This document shows, in pieces, positions 14,981-24,055 of a stretch of DNA of 64,000 nucleotides. The stretch's first letter is position 1. Each line of letters begins with the position of its first letter. Origin of the DNA: a bacterium (lineage in GTDB: Bacteria; Zhuqueibacterota; Zhuqueibacteria; Zhuqueibacterales; Zhuqueibacteraceae); NCBI GenBank assembly GCA_023150945.1, contig JAKLJX010000005.1, positions 78,629 to 142,628 of the forward strand, given 5' to 3'. The notes beneath the pieces were generated by a model. That model did not search any database and was not told the DNA's origin. It saw only the letters and a program-made list of their open reading frames with translations. A program made the position numbers and the translations under genes.

Positions 14981-15910
14981 ATGCCTATGCGCTCACTCGC
15001 GATGAAAGGGATTGTCTGCCTGGCGGCCATGTTGCTCCCGCTACTGCTGCGCGCGCAAACCATGCCGCCGCTCTTGCCTGGCGCGGCCCACCCCCATCTT
15101 GATTCGCTCAACCTCTCTTCCGCTCTACCGGATTCCAACGAGGCCATCGCCGTGCGCGCGGATTCTTCTGCCGCTGCTGTCTTGCGTGGTGAAACGCCGG
15201 AAGCGCGCTTGCTGCGGCTGCGCCGGCAGGCATTCGTCGAGCAGATGCTGGCGCATGCCTCTTTGGGCGTCATGGATTCGACGTTGGCTTTCCGGCTGGC
15301 CGCCTACGTGCCGGTGATCGGATTGACCGCAGAAGAGCTTGCCCGCCTACAGCCGCAGCGTGACCCAATCGCTGAAGCCGTGCGCCGCGATCAACTCGGC
15401 GTGCCTTCACTGTTCAATCTCGGCGAAGCGTTGGGCAAAGGCGTGAAATATCTCGCCAACAAAACCGGCTTGGCGCGATCGCAACCCAATCTCTGGACGG
15501 CAATTCCTTCGGCTGCCGAGGTCAGTGTCATGAAAGTGCTGTGGCAGGAGGGCAAGGCCACGCCGGCGGCGATCTATGCCCGGGTCGACAGTCTGGCATT
15601 GACGGTGAAGGATCTTGAAGTGCTGCTGGAGAACCTGCGGGCGCGCGGTTGGCTCACGCGCGCGCAGGTTTCGCCGCAAAATGAATTCACCGCCTTCGGC
15701 ATCGTGAAGTTCGAAATGAGCCGCAAGAACGCCAAGAACCGCGAATTTCTCTACCAGCCGGTGATTCACCGCGAGGACATGCTGGCCTATCTCGATGCTT
15801 CGGCCTATTCGCGGCAAGTGCGCCACGCGTACGGTGATGATCTCGTGGTGGCGCATTTGCGCCAACTGATGACAATCCTGGCAACTGAAGGAACGGCAGG
15901 CAAAAACTGA
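14981..15910 (+). CDS. Exported protein with a C-terminal BlaI/MecI-like winged-helix domain
   Basis: With a start at ATG 14981 the product has 309 residues. Residues 1-26 form a standard signal peptide (positively charged start, long Leu/Ala core, LLLRAQ cleavage region). A variable helical middle follows, with RLLRLRRQAFVEQML. Residues about 177-272 resemble the DNA-binding domain of BlaI/MecI/CopY repressors: AAEVSVMKVLWQEGKATPA, LTVKDLEVLLENLRARGWLT and FLYQPVIHREDMLAYL. Such domains normally act in the cytoplasm, so a signal peptide is odd. ATG 14987 and 14960 are alternative starts. It stands alone and converges on the TonB-receptor gene. Confidence 0.65.
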   Translation: MPMRSLAMKGIVCLAAMLLPLLLRAQTMPPLLPGAAHPHLDSLNLSSALPDSNEAIAVRADSSAAAVLRGETPEARLLRLRRQAFVEQMLAHASLGVMDSTLAFRLAAYVPVIGLTAEELARLQPQRDPIAEAVRRDQLGVPSLFNLGEALGKGVKYLANKTGLARSQPNLWTAIPSAAEVSVMKVLWQEGKATPAAIYARVDSLALTVKDLEVLLENLRARGWLTRAQVSPQNEFTAFGIVKFEMSRKNAKNREFLYQPVIHREDMLAYLDASAYSRQVRHAYGDDLVVAHLRQLMTILATEGTAGKN

Positions 15911-15911
15911 A

Positions 15912-15978
15912 GGATCGAGGCCGCGCCCGCCGGCGTCATTTCTCCCGCCGCATGACGCAGGCGGGCTGGTCTCGATCC
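15912..15978. terminator. Inverted repeat between convergent genes, possible bidirectional terminator
   Basis: GGATCGAG (15912-15919) pairs with CTCGATCC (15971-15978), and an inner GCCCGCC/GGCGGGC pair extends the structure. It fills the gap between the exported-protein gene and the TonB-receptor gene. No clear T-run follows. Confidence 0.4.
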
Positions 15979-15986
15979 CACTCAGT

Positions 15987-18227
15987 TCAGAAAAGGAAGG
16001 CCGTGGTCAGGGCCACGCTGCGGATGGGTTCGAGATTGCTTTCGACTTGCGTGTAGTAATAGTCAAACGCGTTGTAGACGTTGAGCGTGATTTCCGCCGG
16101 CGCCAGGCGCACGCCCGCGCTGAAGTTCGTGACCCGCTGCGCGACGTTGGGCTGGTCGGGAAAAACGCAGAATTGCACCCGGCTGACGTAGCGCGAATCG
16201 ACGCCCAGGAAGTAGCGGCCAAGCGTGAGGGTCGCGTTGCCGGTGAGCAGGTGACGCGGCCGGTAGCACAGCGGTTCATCGGAAGATTCGGTCACGCCGG
16301 TCACATCGTTGCGGCGTTCCAACTGCCGCGCGTCGAGATAAGTGTAGCTTCCTCCCAAAGACAGCCGCCGGTTCCAGAAGGAAGTATTGAAATCCAGTTC
16401 CGCGCCGCGGATGCGCGCCCGGTTGAAGTTTTGAAACTGGATGACATTTTGATTGCGCTTGGTCACGAAGCGGCCTTCGATCAAATCCTCATAATCACTC
16501 CAGAACACGGCAGGATTGATGAAGACGTTGCTGAGCACGAATTGCCCGCCGATCTCATGCGACCAGCCGATTTCCGAGCTGAGATTGGGATTGGGAATCA
16601 CCACAAAGCCGCTGGCTTTGGTCAGCGTGAAAAGCTCGGCCATGGTGGCGGCGCGAAAACCGCGGCCGGAAGACAGGCGCAGCGACGCCGAAGGCGAAAC
16701 GACATAGACCAGCCCGAAGCGCGGGTTGAGATGATACTCCCGCAGGCCCGTGTCCACCCAGTGATAATCAAAGCGCAAACTGCCGGTCAGCGTGAGTGCC
16801 GTCGTCGCTTTCCATTCATGCTGCAAGTAGGCGGAAAAATCGCGGCCGTCGTGCGTGCCGAACAGCGTGGAGTTGATGCTGTTCAACGTTCCCGACATGC
16901 CCACCGTGGAGGAATGCACGGGATTCAACTCGATATCGAGCTGGGCCTCGAGGTCGTTTTTCTGGGCGCGTGAATCGATGTGCGGGCTGGCGTTTTGCAC
17001 GAACGGATTGGGATCGGTTTCGGCGAGATCGTTCTCGAAGCGGCTGTAGTAGAAGGAATCGCGCAGCCGCAGGGTCATGTTGCTGCCCAGCAGGGTTTGA
17101 TAGGTGACACCGGTTTGCAGGCGGCGGGTATGCGTGTTCAAGCCGGCGGAGGCTTCCGGCACGCGCGTGATCTCATTGATGCTTTGAGCCGCGATGGCCT
17201 CGCCACCGTAGTTGTTGGCGAGATTGGCATAAGCCGTGAGGAACGACGTCGATGTGAAATTGTATTTCAGCTTGGTGTAGCCGTTGAAGCGGCGATAGTT
17301 GCCGTTTTGCGAGTAGCCGGTCGATTCCCGGCGGCCGAGCGAGGCGCGCACCCGCAACTTGCCGAACGCGCGCGAATGGGAAATATCCTGATAGTTGTAG
17401 AACTGCGTGCGCTCGGTGAAGCGCCATTCCGGATAGCGCGGCTTGTCGTAAATGCCGGTCGAGGTTTTGACGGCGGTGACCGGTTTCTCGCTCGGATCTT
17501 TGGTGATGATGTTGACCACGCCGCCCAGCGCGTTGCTGCCATACAGCGAGGAGGCCGCGCCTTTCACCACTTCCACGCGCTCGACTTCATTGGGCGGAAT
17601 CTGATCCCACTTGATGTCGCCGCTGTCGCCGGGCAGCATCGGGACGCCGTCGACCAGCAGCAGGACGCGCGTGCCCGCGCCGCGGCTGTATCCGGAAGAG
17701 CCGCGGATGTTGATTTGCCCGCCCATCAGATTCACGCCCGGCGCAAACTCCAGCAGCCGGTCCAGCGAAACAAAATTCTGCTGCTCGATTTGGCGCGCAT
17801 TCACGACGCTCAAGCTCACCGGTGTTTCCAAGAAGGACTGCGCCTTCTTGCTGGCGGTCACCACCACTTCCGGCACGTCAATGGCCGATTCGCGCAATTG
17901 AAAACTGAGGCGCGTGGTATCGCCGGCATTCACGCGCAGCACGGCACTCATGCTGGTGAGGTAACCGATCAAGGAGGCGCGCACGCGATAGTTGCCCGGC
18001 GGCACGCCGCGAATGAGGAAGCGGCCGTCAATATCGGAGGCCGCGCCGATGCTGGTGCCTTCGACGATGAGATTGACGCCGGGCAGCGCCTCCCGGGTCG
18101 TGGCCTCGCGCACGGTGCCGGCGATGACGCCGCGCGCCGCCGGGGTTTGCCCGTTGAGCGCGGCCCCGCCGGCAAGCAGCAGGGCGGTGAGGAGGAAATT
18201 TACCAACCGCTGGGAAAAACGTTCCAT
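15987..18227 (-). CDS. TonB-dependent outer-membrane receptor
   Basis: A 746-residue receptor. Residues 1-27 are a signal peptide; about 33-110 form a carboxypeptidase-regulatory-like domain (GVIAGTVREATTREALPGVN ... GYLTSM), common in FCB-group receptors; the plug follows with VVVTASKKAQSF, GVNLMGGQINIRGSSGYS and VERVEVVKGAASSLYGSNA. The rest is a beta-barrel with alternating aromatic strands and a terminal Phe, the outer-membrane assembly signal. ATG 18227 is preceded by AGGGA. It is the second gene after a lipoprotein behind a Fur-box-like promoter, so an iron-related substrate is plausible; the ligand itself cannot be read. ExbB/ExbD/TonB encoded nearby could energise it. Confidence 0.93.
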   Translation of the reverse strand: MERFSQRLVNFLLTALLLAGGAALNGQTPAARGVIAGTVREATTREALPGVNLIVEGTSIGAASDIDGRFLIRGVPPGNYRVRASLIGYLTSMSAVLRVNAGDTTRLSFQLRESAIDVPEVVVTASKKAQSFLETPVSLSVVNARQIEQQNFVSLDRLLEFAPGVNLMGGQINIRGSSGYSRGAGTRVLLLVDGVPMLPGDSGDIKWDQIPPNEVERVEVVKGAASSLYGSNALGGVVNIITKDPSEKPVTAVKTSTGIYDKPRYPEWRFTERTQFYNYQDISHSRAFGKLRVRASLGRRESTGYSQNGNYRRFNGYTKLKYNFTSTSFLTAYANLANNYGGEAIAAQSINEITRVPEASAGLNTHTRRLQTGVTYQTLLGSNMTLRLRDSFYYSRFENDLAETDPNPFVQNASPHIDSRAQKNDLEAQLDIELNPVHSSTVGMSGTLNSINSTLFGTHDGRDFSAYLQHEWKATTALTLTGSLRFDYHWVDTGLREYHLNPRFGLVYVVSPSASLRLSSGRGFRAATMAELFTLTKASGFVVIPNPNLSSEIGWSHEIGGQFVLSNVFINPAVFWSDYEDLIEGRFVTKRNQNVIQFQNFNRARIRGAELDFNTSFWNRRLSLGGSYTYLDARQLERRNDVTGVTESSDEPLCYRPRHLLTGNATLTLGRYFLGVDSRYVSRVQFCVFPDQPNVAQRVTNFSAGVRLAPAEITLNVYNAFDYYYTQVESNLEPIRSVALTTAFLF

Positions 18228-18324
18228 GAGTTCAGTCCCTGAATGATGGATGGAAAAACGTTCTGGCAATCGTCTGATTGATGCCAGGCGCGATCGCGCC
18301 GCCGGCTGAGCGGCATCTGGTTGA

Positions 18325-18816
18325 TCATGGCAGGATGGGAGAGGGCGGCGACAAGCGTGCAAAGTCGGCAACGATATCGACGCCGGTGAGCAATTCTTTG
18401 TCAGGTACGGTGATGCTGGCAGGCCCATTGAGGCTGCCGTTCAGGCTGTAGACGCCCAGGGTGTCCAGGCCGCTGTAGTCGCTGCTGGCAAACTGTTTTT
18501 TGGGTTTCCACGCCAGCACCACCCATTCGTAGGTGCCGGGCGCCAGCGTGAGCGTGTAGTCGTAGCTGGAAACGAACCGCGGCAGTGTATCGCTGAAAAC
18601 GGGAGGATTCAAGGCGATTTCGAAGACCGAGGCGGGCATTTTTTTGAACACCGCCACCCGCACCCATTCCGTCGTATCCGGCCATGCCCCCACGTAAGTG
18701 ATGCGCCCGGAAATTCCCTCACGAATGGGCGCCAGCCCGTGATCCGTGCACGCGGGAACAATAATCATGAAGACAACGAAGCCAAGTGGGAGAAGCGAGA
18801 TGGCGTGCTTCCGCAT
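18325..18816 (-). CDS. Lipoprotein upstream of the TonB-dependent receptor
   Basis: A 163-residue protein with a lipoprotein signal ending in IIVPAC, placing the acylated Cys near residue 23. The mature part has SGRITYVGAWP, YDYTLTLAPGTYEWVVLAWK and VDIVADF, suggesting a small beta-sandwich of the carboxypeptidase-regulatory type; no named family is certain. GAGGGA precedes ATG 18816. It is the first gene of a two-gene operon with the receptor, 97 bases apart. It may be a surface-exposed partner of the receptor. Confidence 0.75.
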   Translation of the reverse strand: MRKHAISLLPLGFVVFMIIVPACTDHGLAPIREGISGRITYVGAWPDTTEWVRVAVFKKMPASVFEIALNPPVFSDTLPRFVSSYDYTLTLAPGTYEWVVLAWKPKKQFASSDYSGLDTLGVYSLNGSLNGPASITVPDKELLTGVDIVADFARLSPPSPILP

Positions 18817-18939
18817 GTGTTTCCCTCACAGAAGTAGGTGGTAAAGCTCACGGCCGCGGGAGGCGCCGCGACGGTCAAATACCTCCGGTCGCCCGTGTGC
18901 CGGCCCGCTGCCGCCAAAAGTGAATCAAAAGCAAGGCGC

Positions 18940-18968
18940 AAATTACAGCACGAGATTATCATTGTCAA
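18940..18968 (-). promoter_or_regulatory. Promoter for the lipoprotein/TonB-receptor operon
   Basis: On the minus strand: perfect -35 TTGACA (18963-18968), 17-base spacer, -10 TAATTT (18940-18945). It lies about 125 bases upstream of the lipoprotein start. The spacer overlaps a Fur-box-like sequence. Confidence 0.65.
18948..18966 (-). promoter_or_regulatory. Fur-box-like operator
   Basis: The minus-strand 19-mer begins GACAATGATAATC, matching 12 of the first 13 bases of the classical Fur box GATAATGATAATC; the second half is poor (13 of 19 overall). Its position between -35 and -10 suits iron-dependent repression of the receptor operon. Confidence 0.45.
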
Positions 18969-19236
18969 CGGCGAAAATGGTGGCCGCAGGCATGAAGGCA
19001 ATCGCAGTGCAGGCATCTTGCTTGCAGCAGACGTGACCTCAGCCCCAGCCCACGTCACTTAGGCATTACTCTTCGTGGGCTGCAATGACACCTCGACCGT
19101 TTGTTGCGGCACGTAGTTGACCCTTGCGTCTCGCGTGTCATTTCTGCAAACTTCTACCATTGTACCACGCCAGCACAACGCTTGCGTCTGCCCCTGACTT
19201 GGGTGAACCGCCGGCGCGGAGAATGATTGAAAAAGA

Positions 19237-19914
19237 ATGAAAATCGAATATCTGCTGTTCAATTTGCTCGTTTTCGCCGGGCCGGCAGCCATGAGTTTCG
19301 AAAAGCAGATTTACTTTTTCTCGAAATGGCGCCGCGCCGGGCTGGCGATTGCTCCGGTCGCGCTGCCCTTCATCGTTTGGGATGCCGCCGTGACCGGACG
19401 GCATTGGCGGTTCAATTCCGCCTACACGCTCGACTGGCGCGTGGCCGGCTTGCCGCTCGAAGAACTGCTGTTCTTTTTCACCGTGCCGTTTGCCGCATTG
19501 TTTGTTTGGGAGGTGATCGGCTTTTATCTGCCCGATCGCAACAGCGCGGTGGCCGGAGGGTTCGCTGTGCTGCTCGGGCTGGCGCCCCTGCCGGGCCTGC
19601 TCGCCTTCCTCAGCGGCCGGGAATACACCGGCATCATGCTCGTGGCGTTGGGCCTCACGGCTGCGCTCGACCGGCTGCTGCAAACCCGCTTGTTGACCGG
19701 GCGGCGGGTGCTGTACTATTTCGGCGCGACGGTGGTGATGAACTTGATCTGCAACGGCTATTTGACGGCGCGGCCGGTGGTGATTTACAGCGAGGCTTAT
19801 CAACTCGGCATGCGGCTGGGCACCATTCCCATTGAAGATTTTGGCTATGGCTTTGCTTTGATCATGCTGGTCACGATACTCTATGAGAAGTTCCGCCGTG
19901 TTGCGCCTGCCTAA
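19237..19914 (+). CDS. Lycopene cyclase, fused CrtYcd (heterodimeric-type) family
   Basis: A 225-residue membrane protein with about seven helices, the length of fused CrtYc-CrtYd cyclases. Both half-site motifs are present: PLEELLFFFTVP (near residues 72-83) and PIEDFGYGFALI (near 200-211), whose acidic residues are conserved in the family. These enzymes close a beta-ionone ring on lycopene, giving gamma- or beta-carotene. It is the first gene of the carotenoid cluster; its stop overlaps the start of the next gene by 32 bases. A downstream CruF homologue suggests that one end of lycopene is hydrated and only one end cyclised, giving a monocyclic product. Confidence 0.88.
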   Translation: MKIEYLLFNLLVFAGPAAMSFEKQIYFFSKWRRAGLAIAPVALPFIVWDAAVTGRHWRFNSAYTLDWRVAGLPLEELLFFFTVPFAALFVWEVIGFYLPDRNSAVAGGFAVLLGLAPLPGLLAFLSGREYTGIMLVALGLTAALDRLLQTRLLTGRRVLYYFGATVVMNLICNGYLTARPVVIYSEAYQLGMRLGTIPIEDFGYGFALIMLVTILYEKFRRVAPA

Positions 19915-21391
19915 ACGCGTGTTGGTCGTCGGCGCCGGCTTGGGCGCGATGAGCGCCGCCGTGCGCCTGGCGCGCATGGGATTTCGCGTTACGGTGTTCG
20001 AAAAAAACGCCGAAATCGGCGGCAAAGCCGGCGAAAGGATTCTGGGCGGCTATCGCTTCGATACCGGTCCTTCCTTGCTCACCATGCCGTTCGTGGTTGA
20101 TGAGCTGTTTGCTTTTGCGGGATATCCACGCGAGCAGTTTCTGCAATACTTCCCGCTGGAGCCCATCTGCCGCTATTTCTTTCCCGGCGGCAGCCGGCTG
20201 GATGCCAGCTCCGAGGCTGCCCGCATGAAAGCGGAAATCGCCAGGCTCTCCGCCGGGGAGGCGGCGCAATACGAGAAATTCCTGGCATACAGCCGTCGCA
20301 TCTATCAACTCACGGCGGAGGTTTTTCTTTTCTCGCCGTTTCATGAATGGCGCAAGCTGCTGCGCCGGCGCAATTGGCGGGCTTTGCTCTCCCTGTCGCA
20401 GATCGACCCGCTGCGCACCGTGCATCAGGGCGTCGCGCGCTTCTTTTCCGATGAACGCTTGCTGCAGTTGTTTGACCGCTACGCCACCTACAACGGCTCG
20501 AATCCCTATCGCGCGCCGGCGACGCTCAACATTATTCCGCATGTCGAGTACGAGCTGGGCAGCTTCTACGTTCAGGGCGGCATGCGGCGGCTGGTGACGG
20601 CGCTCGCGCAAGTGCTGCAGGCTCTGGGTGTCGAAATTCACACTTCCCGCCGCGTCGAAAAAATCTTGCATGACGGCAAGAAAGTCACCGGCCTGCTGGT
20701 GAATGGTGAGAAGGTGGAGGGCGACTATGTGCTGTGCGGCCAGGACGTGGTGGTTGCTCATGAACAATCCCTCGAGGGGTTTGACCGGCGGCGCCGGCAA
20801 CTGCGCAAGTTGGAACCTTCCTGTTCCGGGCTGGTTTTTCTTTGGGGTGTCCGCCAACGCCACAGCCAGCTTCTGCACCACAACATCTTTTTCTCGCACA
20901 ACTACCGCCGCGAATTCGAGCAGATTTTCGATGAACTGGTGCCGCCGGAAGATCCAACCATTTACCTTGCGATTACCAGCAAGAGTGATCCGGAGCATGC
21001 GCCCGGCACCGGCGAGAATTGGTTCGTGCTGCTGAACATGCCTTATTTGAACGGCAGGCTGGATTGGCAGAAGGAATTGCCGTGGGTGCGTGACCGCGTG
21101 CTGGCAAAGTTGAGCCGGTTTGGTCTCGACCTCGGCGGTGACATCGAAGTGGAGAGTGTCATCACGCCCCAGGACTTTTATGACCTGTACTTGAGCAATC
21201 GCGGCAGCATTTACGGCATTTCTTCCAACCGCCGCAGTACCGCCTTTCGCCGGCCACCGAACCGCAGCCGTGATCTCAAAGGTTTGTATTTTGCCGGCGG
21301 CGCGACCCATCCCGGCGGCGGCATTCCGTTGGTGCTGCTCTCCGGCAAGCTGGCCGCCGAATTGATCGCCGAGCATGCCGCAAATTTCTGA
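19883..21391 (+). CDS. CrtI/CrtD-family carotenoid desaturase (CrtD-like)
   Basis: A 502-residue FAD-dependent desaturase. The dinucleotide fold VLVVGAGLGAMSAAVRLARMG is near the N-terminus, with VFEKNAEIGGKAG and FDTGPSLLTMP after it; the C-terminal flavin motif is FAGGATHPGGGIPLVLLSGK. The second family member in the cluster matches phytoene desaturase more closely, so this copy is better read as a CrtD-like 3',4'-desaturase acting on a hydroxylated carotene; that assignment is inference. The start codon lies inside the cyclase gene and has no clear Shine-Dalgarno, so the first ten residues are uncertain. Confidence 0.8.
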   Translation: MRSSAVLRLPKRVLVVGAGLGAMSAAVRLARMGFRVTVFEKNAEIGGKAGERILGGYRFDTGPSLLTMPFVVDELFAFAGYPREQFLQYFPLEPICRYFFPGGSRLDASSEAARMKAEIARLSAGEAAQYEKFLAYSRRIYQLTAEVFLFSPFHEWRKLLRRRNWRALLSLSQIDPLRTVHQGVARFFSDERLLQLFDRYATYNGSNPYRAPATLNIIPHVEYELGSFYVQGGMRRLVTALAQVLQALGVEIHTSRRVEKILHDGKKVTGLLVNGEKVEGDYVLCGQDVVVAHEQSLEGFDRRRRQLRKLEPSCSGLVFLWGVRQRHSQLLHHNIFFSHNYRREFEQIFDELVPPEDPTIYLAITSKSDPEHAPGTGENWFVLLNMPYLNGRLDWQKELPWVRDRVLAKLSRFGLDLGGDIEVESVITPQDFYDLYLSNRGSIYGISSNRRSTAFRRPPNRSRDLKGLYFAGGATHPGGGIPLVLLSGKLAAELIAEHAANF

Positions 21392-21516
21392 GACCGGAGC
21401 ACAGGCCGCCGGCGCAGAAACGAGGAAGACTGCAAGGGGGATTACAGCCGGTGCAACGTAGTAGTATGAGTGGGACAAAAGGCGCCAATTTGAAAAAAGA
21501 GAGTGTGGGCGAAAGA

Positions 21517-23043
21517 ATGAAAAACTTGAACAGGATTGTCGTCATTGGTTCCGGCTTTGGCGGTTTGGCGGTGGCGGTGCGGCTGCAGGCGGCGGGCTTC
21601 GCCGTGACCCTGCTGGAAAAAAACGCGCTGGTCGGCGGCCATGCCTACCAGCTCAAGCGGCAGGGCTACACGTTCGACATGGGGCCCTCGCTGATCACCG
21701 CGCCGGACATCATCAATGCCGTGTTCGCCAGCGCAGGCCGCCGCCTGGAGGATTACCTCGACCTGGTGAAGCTCGATCCGTTCTATCGTATCTATTATCA
21801 TGACGGCACTCATCTCGATTACACCGGTGACGTGCCGGCCATGAAAACACAAATGTCTGCCTTCCACCCGCGCGACGGCGAGAACTATGAACGTTTCCTG
21901 CGCGACAGCGGTGCCATCTACCGTGCCGTCATCGCAGACGGCTTGGGCACCACTTCGTTTCATCAGCTCAAAACGCTGCTCGCCTTTCTGCCGCGCGCCT
22001 TTCGCCTCAAAGCCCTGTATCCGGCGCATTTTCTCGTCAGCCGCTATTTTCGCGACCCGCGCAACATCTTTGCCTTCTCTTTTCATCCGCTGTTCATCGG
22101 CGGCAATCCCTTTCGCGCGCCCAGCGTCTATTTGATGATTCCCTATCTTGAAAAAGCCGGCGGCGTGTGGTTCAGCCGCGGCGGCATGTACAGCCTGGTG
22201 CAGGCTTTTGAAAAAGTGTTTCTGGAACTGGGCGGCCGCCTCGTAACGGAAGCCGAGGTGACGGAGATTGTGGTTCGCAACGGCCGCGCCACCTGCGTCA
22301 TGGCCCGGGAGGAGTTTTTCGGCGCCGAGGCGGTGATCTCAAACGCGGATTGGGCGCACACGCAAATGCAGCTCATCAAGCCGGAGCACCGCCGCAAGTG
22401 GAGCGATCGCAAAGTCAAGAAGCTGGATTATGCCATGAGCGCGTTCCTGCTCTATTTGGGCGTGCGCAAGCAATATCCCCAACTCCTGCATCACACGCTG
22501 ATCCTGTCGCCGCGCTATCGGGAGTTGGTGAAAGACATCTTTGATCGCAAGATTCTGCCGGATGATTTTTCCATGTATTTGCATGCGCCCACGCGCACGG
22601 ATCCTGCCATGGCGCCGCCCGGCTGCGAGAGCATATACGTGCTGATTCCGGTTCCCAATCTCGCGGCGGAGGTGGACTGGCAAATCAACGCGCGGCCCTT
22701 TGCCGACAAGGTCCTGCGCTTTTTGGAAGAGGATTTCGGCCTGCATGAGCTGCGCCGTCATATTGCAGTGATGGAAATCTTCACGCCGCTCGATTTCAAG
22801 CTGCAGCGCAATTCTTATTTGGGCAGCGCGTGGGGCGTGGAACCGAAGCTGACCCAGACGGCCTATTTTCGGCCGCACAATCGCAGCAACGATATTCCCA
22901 ACCTCTACTTCGTCGGCGCGAGCACGCATCCCGGCGCGGGCGTGCCCGGTGTTTTGCTCACCGCTGCGGCCACAGAGCGGCTGGTGCGGGAAGATTTCGG
23001 CATGCCGGCGTTGACGCTCACGGCTCACGCAGGAGGAGATTGA
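21517..23043 (+). CDS. crtI: Phytoene desaturase CrtI
   Basis: A 508-residue CrtI-family protein from ATG 21517. Motifs: IVVIGSGFGGLAVAVRL at the N-terminus, LLEKNALVGGHAY, FDMGPSLITAPD, and the C-terminal FVGASTHPGAGVPGVLLTA that is characteristic of phytoene desaturases. The enzyme introduces double bases of conjugation into phytoene to give lycopene, using bound FAD at the membrane. In-frame starts at 21466 (ATG) and 21451 (GTG) would add up to 22 residues, but the family usually begins just before the GxGxxG fold. It lies between the CrtD-like gene and crtB. Confidence 0.88.
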   Translation: MKNLNRIVVIGSGFGGLAVAVRLQAAGFAVTLLEKNALVGGHAYQLKRQGYTFDMGPSLITAPDIINAVFASAGRRLEDYLDLVKLDPFYRIYYHDGTHLDYTGDVPAMKTQMSAFHPRDGENYERFLRDSGAIYRAVIADGLGTTSFHQLKTLLAFLPRAFRLKALYPAHFLVSRYFRDPRNIFAFSFHPLFIGGNPFRAPSVYLMIPYLEKAGGVWFSRGGMYSLVQAFEKVFLELGGRLVTEAEVTEIVVRNGRATCVMAREEFFGAEAVISNADWAHTQMQLIKPEHRRKWSDRKVKKLDYAMSAFLLYLGVRKQYPQLLHHTLILSPRYRELVKDIFDRKILPDDFSMYLHAPTRTDPAMAPPGCESIYVLIPVPNLAAEVDWQINARPFADKVLRFLEEDFGLHELRRHIAVMEIFTPLDFKLQRNSYLGSAWGVEPKLTQTAYFRPHNRSNDIPNLYFVGASTHPGAGVPGVLLTAAATERLVREDFGMPALTLTAHAGGD

Positions 23044-23112
23044 ACCCGCCACAACGTTGACTGCCCGCGGCTGCCCGGACGGCACACCTGATTTCAGTAT
23101 GAGAAACGATGA

Positions 23113-24051
23113 ATGCATTTTCGAGAAACAATTATGAAATACTGGTTGGAAAAGAAGAATCGCCTTGTGTTTGATCACGCCCGCCATTCGACCGCCCATC
23201 ATTCCAAAAGCTTCTACCTCGCGGCCCGCCTGCTCCCCGAAGAAAAACGGTGGGCGACCTTTGCCGTTTACGGTTACTGCCGTTATGTCGACAACTTGAT
23301 TGACAATCAACGCGCCCGCCATACCGTCGAGATCGAGCGCGAGCTGGAATTCCTGGTGCACGAACTGGAAGCCGCCTACCGCACCGGCGAATCCGAGCAT
23401 CCCATCATTCAGCCATTTATCGTTGCGGCGCTGCGCTATGGCATTCCCATCAAGCATCCGCTGGATTTAATCAGCGGCGTGCGCATGGATTTGCGCCACG
23501 TGCGCTATGAGACGTTCGCGGAGCTTTATCCGTTTTGCTACAAAGTCGCGGCGGTCGTCGGGCTGATGATGACCCACATCTTCGGTTATGACGCGCCCGG
23601 TGCCTTCGCTTATGCCGAAAAGCTCGGCATTGCCATGCAATTGACCAACATTCTGCGGGATATTCAAGAAGACCGCCGCATGGGCCGCATCTATCTGCCG
23701 CTGCAGGAGCTGCATGCCTACCATTGCGCCGAGCAGAACATTCTCGCCGAGCAAATGACGCCGGGGTTTCGCGAGCTGATGGCGTTCCAAGTCAATCGCG
23801 CGCATTCCTACTACGACGCGGCGGAAGCCGGCATTGCCCTGTTGCAGGAAGATGCGCGCTTCGCGGTGTATGCGGCCAGCCGCATCTATCGCGGCATTCT
23901 GCGCCGCATCGAATCGCGCGACTACAACCCGTTTCTCGGGCGGGTGTACGTGCCGAGACACACCAAGCTCAGCATCGTGCTGGAGGAAGTGCTGCGCACC
24001 AAAATGCTCGCCGCTCACGGCGGCCTGACTTATCCCGTCGACCTGAGCTGA
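23113..24051 (+). CDS. crtB: Phytoene synthase CrtB
   Basis: A 312-residue squalene/phytoene synthase. The two Asp-rich prenyl-diphosphate-binding motifs are YCRYVDNLIDN (about 55-65) and LTNILRDIQEDRRMGRIYLP (about 176-195). It condenses two geranylgeranyl diphosphates to phytoene, the first committed carotenoid step. ATG 23134, seven codons later, is an equally plausible start; neither has a strong ribosome-binding site. It is followed four bases later by the acyltransferase gene. No geranylgeranyl diphosphate synthase is encoded in the window, so the precursor must come from a gene elsewhere. Confidence 0.93.
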   Translation: MHFRETIMKYWLEKKNRLVFDHARHSTAHHSKSFYLAARLLPEEKRWATFAVYGYCRYVDNLIDNQRARHTVEIERELEFLVHELEAAYRTGESEHPIIQPFIVAALRYGIPIKHPLDLISGVRMDLRHVRYETFAELYPFCYKVAAVVGLMMTHIFGYDAPGAFAYAEKLGIAMQLTNILRDIQEDRRMGRIYLPLQELHAYHCAEQNILAEQMTPGFRELMAFQVNRAHSYYDAAEAGIALLQEDARFAVYAASRIYRGILRRIESRDYNPFLGRVYVPRHTKLSIVLEEVLRTKMLAAHGGLTYPVDLS

Positions 24052-24055
24052 GGCC

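Larger units (their letters stand above)
18817..19236. other. Divergent control region between the receptor operon and the carotenoid cluster
   Basis: It contains the minus-strand promoter and Fur-like box at 18940-18968. On the carotenoid side no clear -35/-10 pair stands out. I looked for a cobalamin riboswitch because of the receptor and did not find its conserved elements. Confidence 0.6.

Noticed and set aside
18817-19060. Cobalamin riboswitch upstream of the TonB-receptor operon
   Set aside because: The B12-box and other conserved elements of the class were not found; only ordinary hairpins are present.
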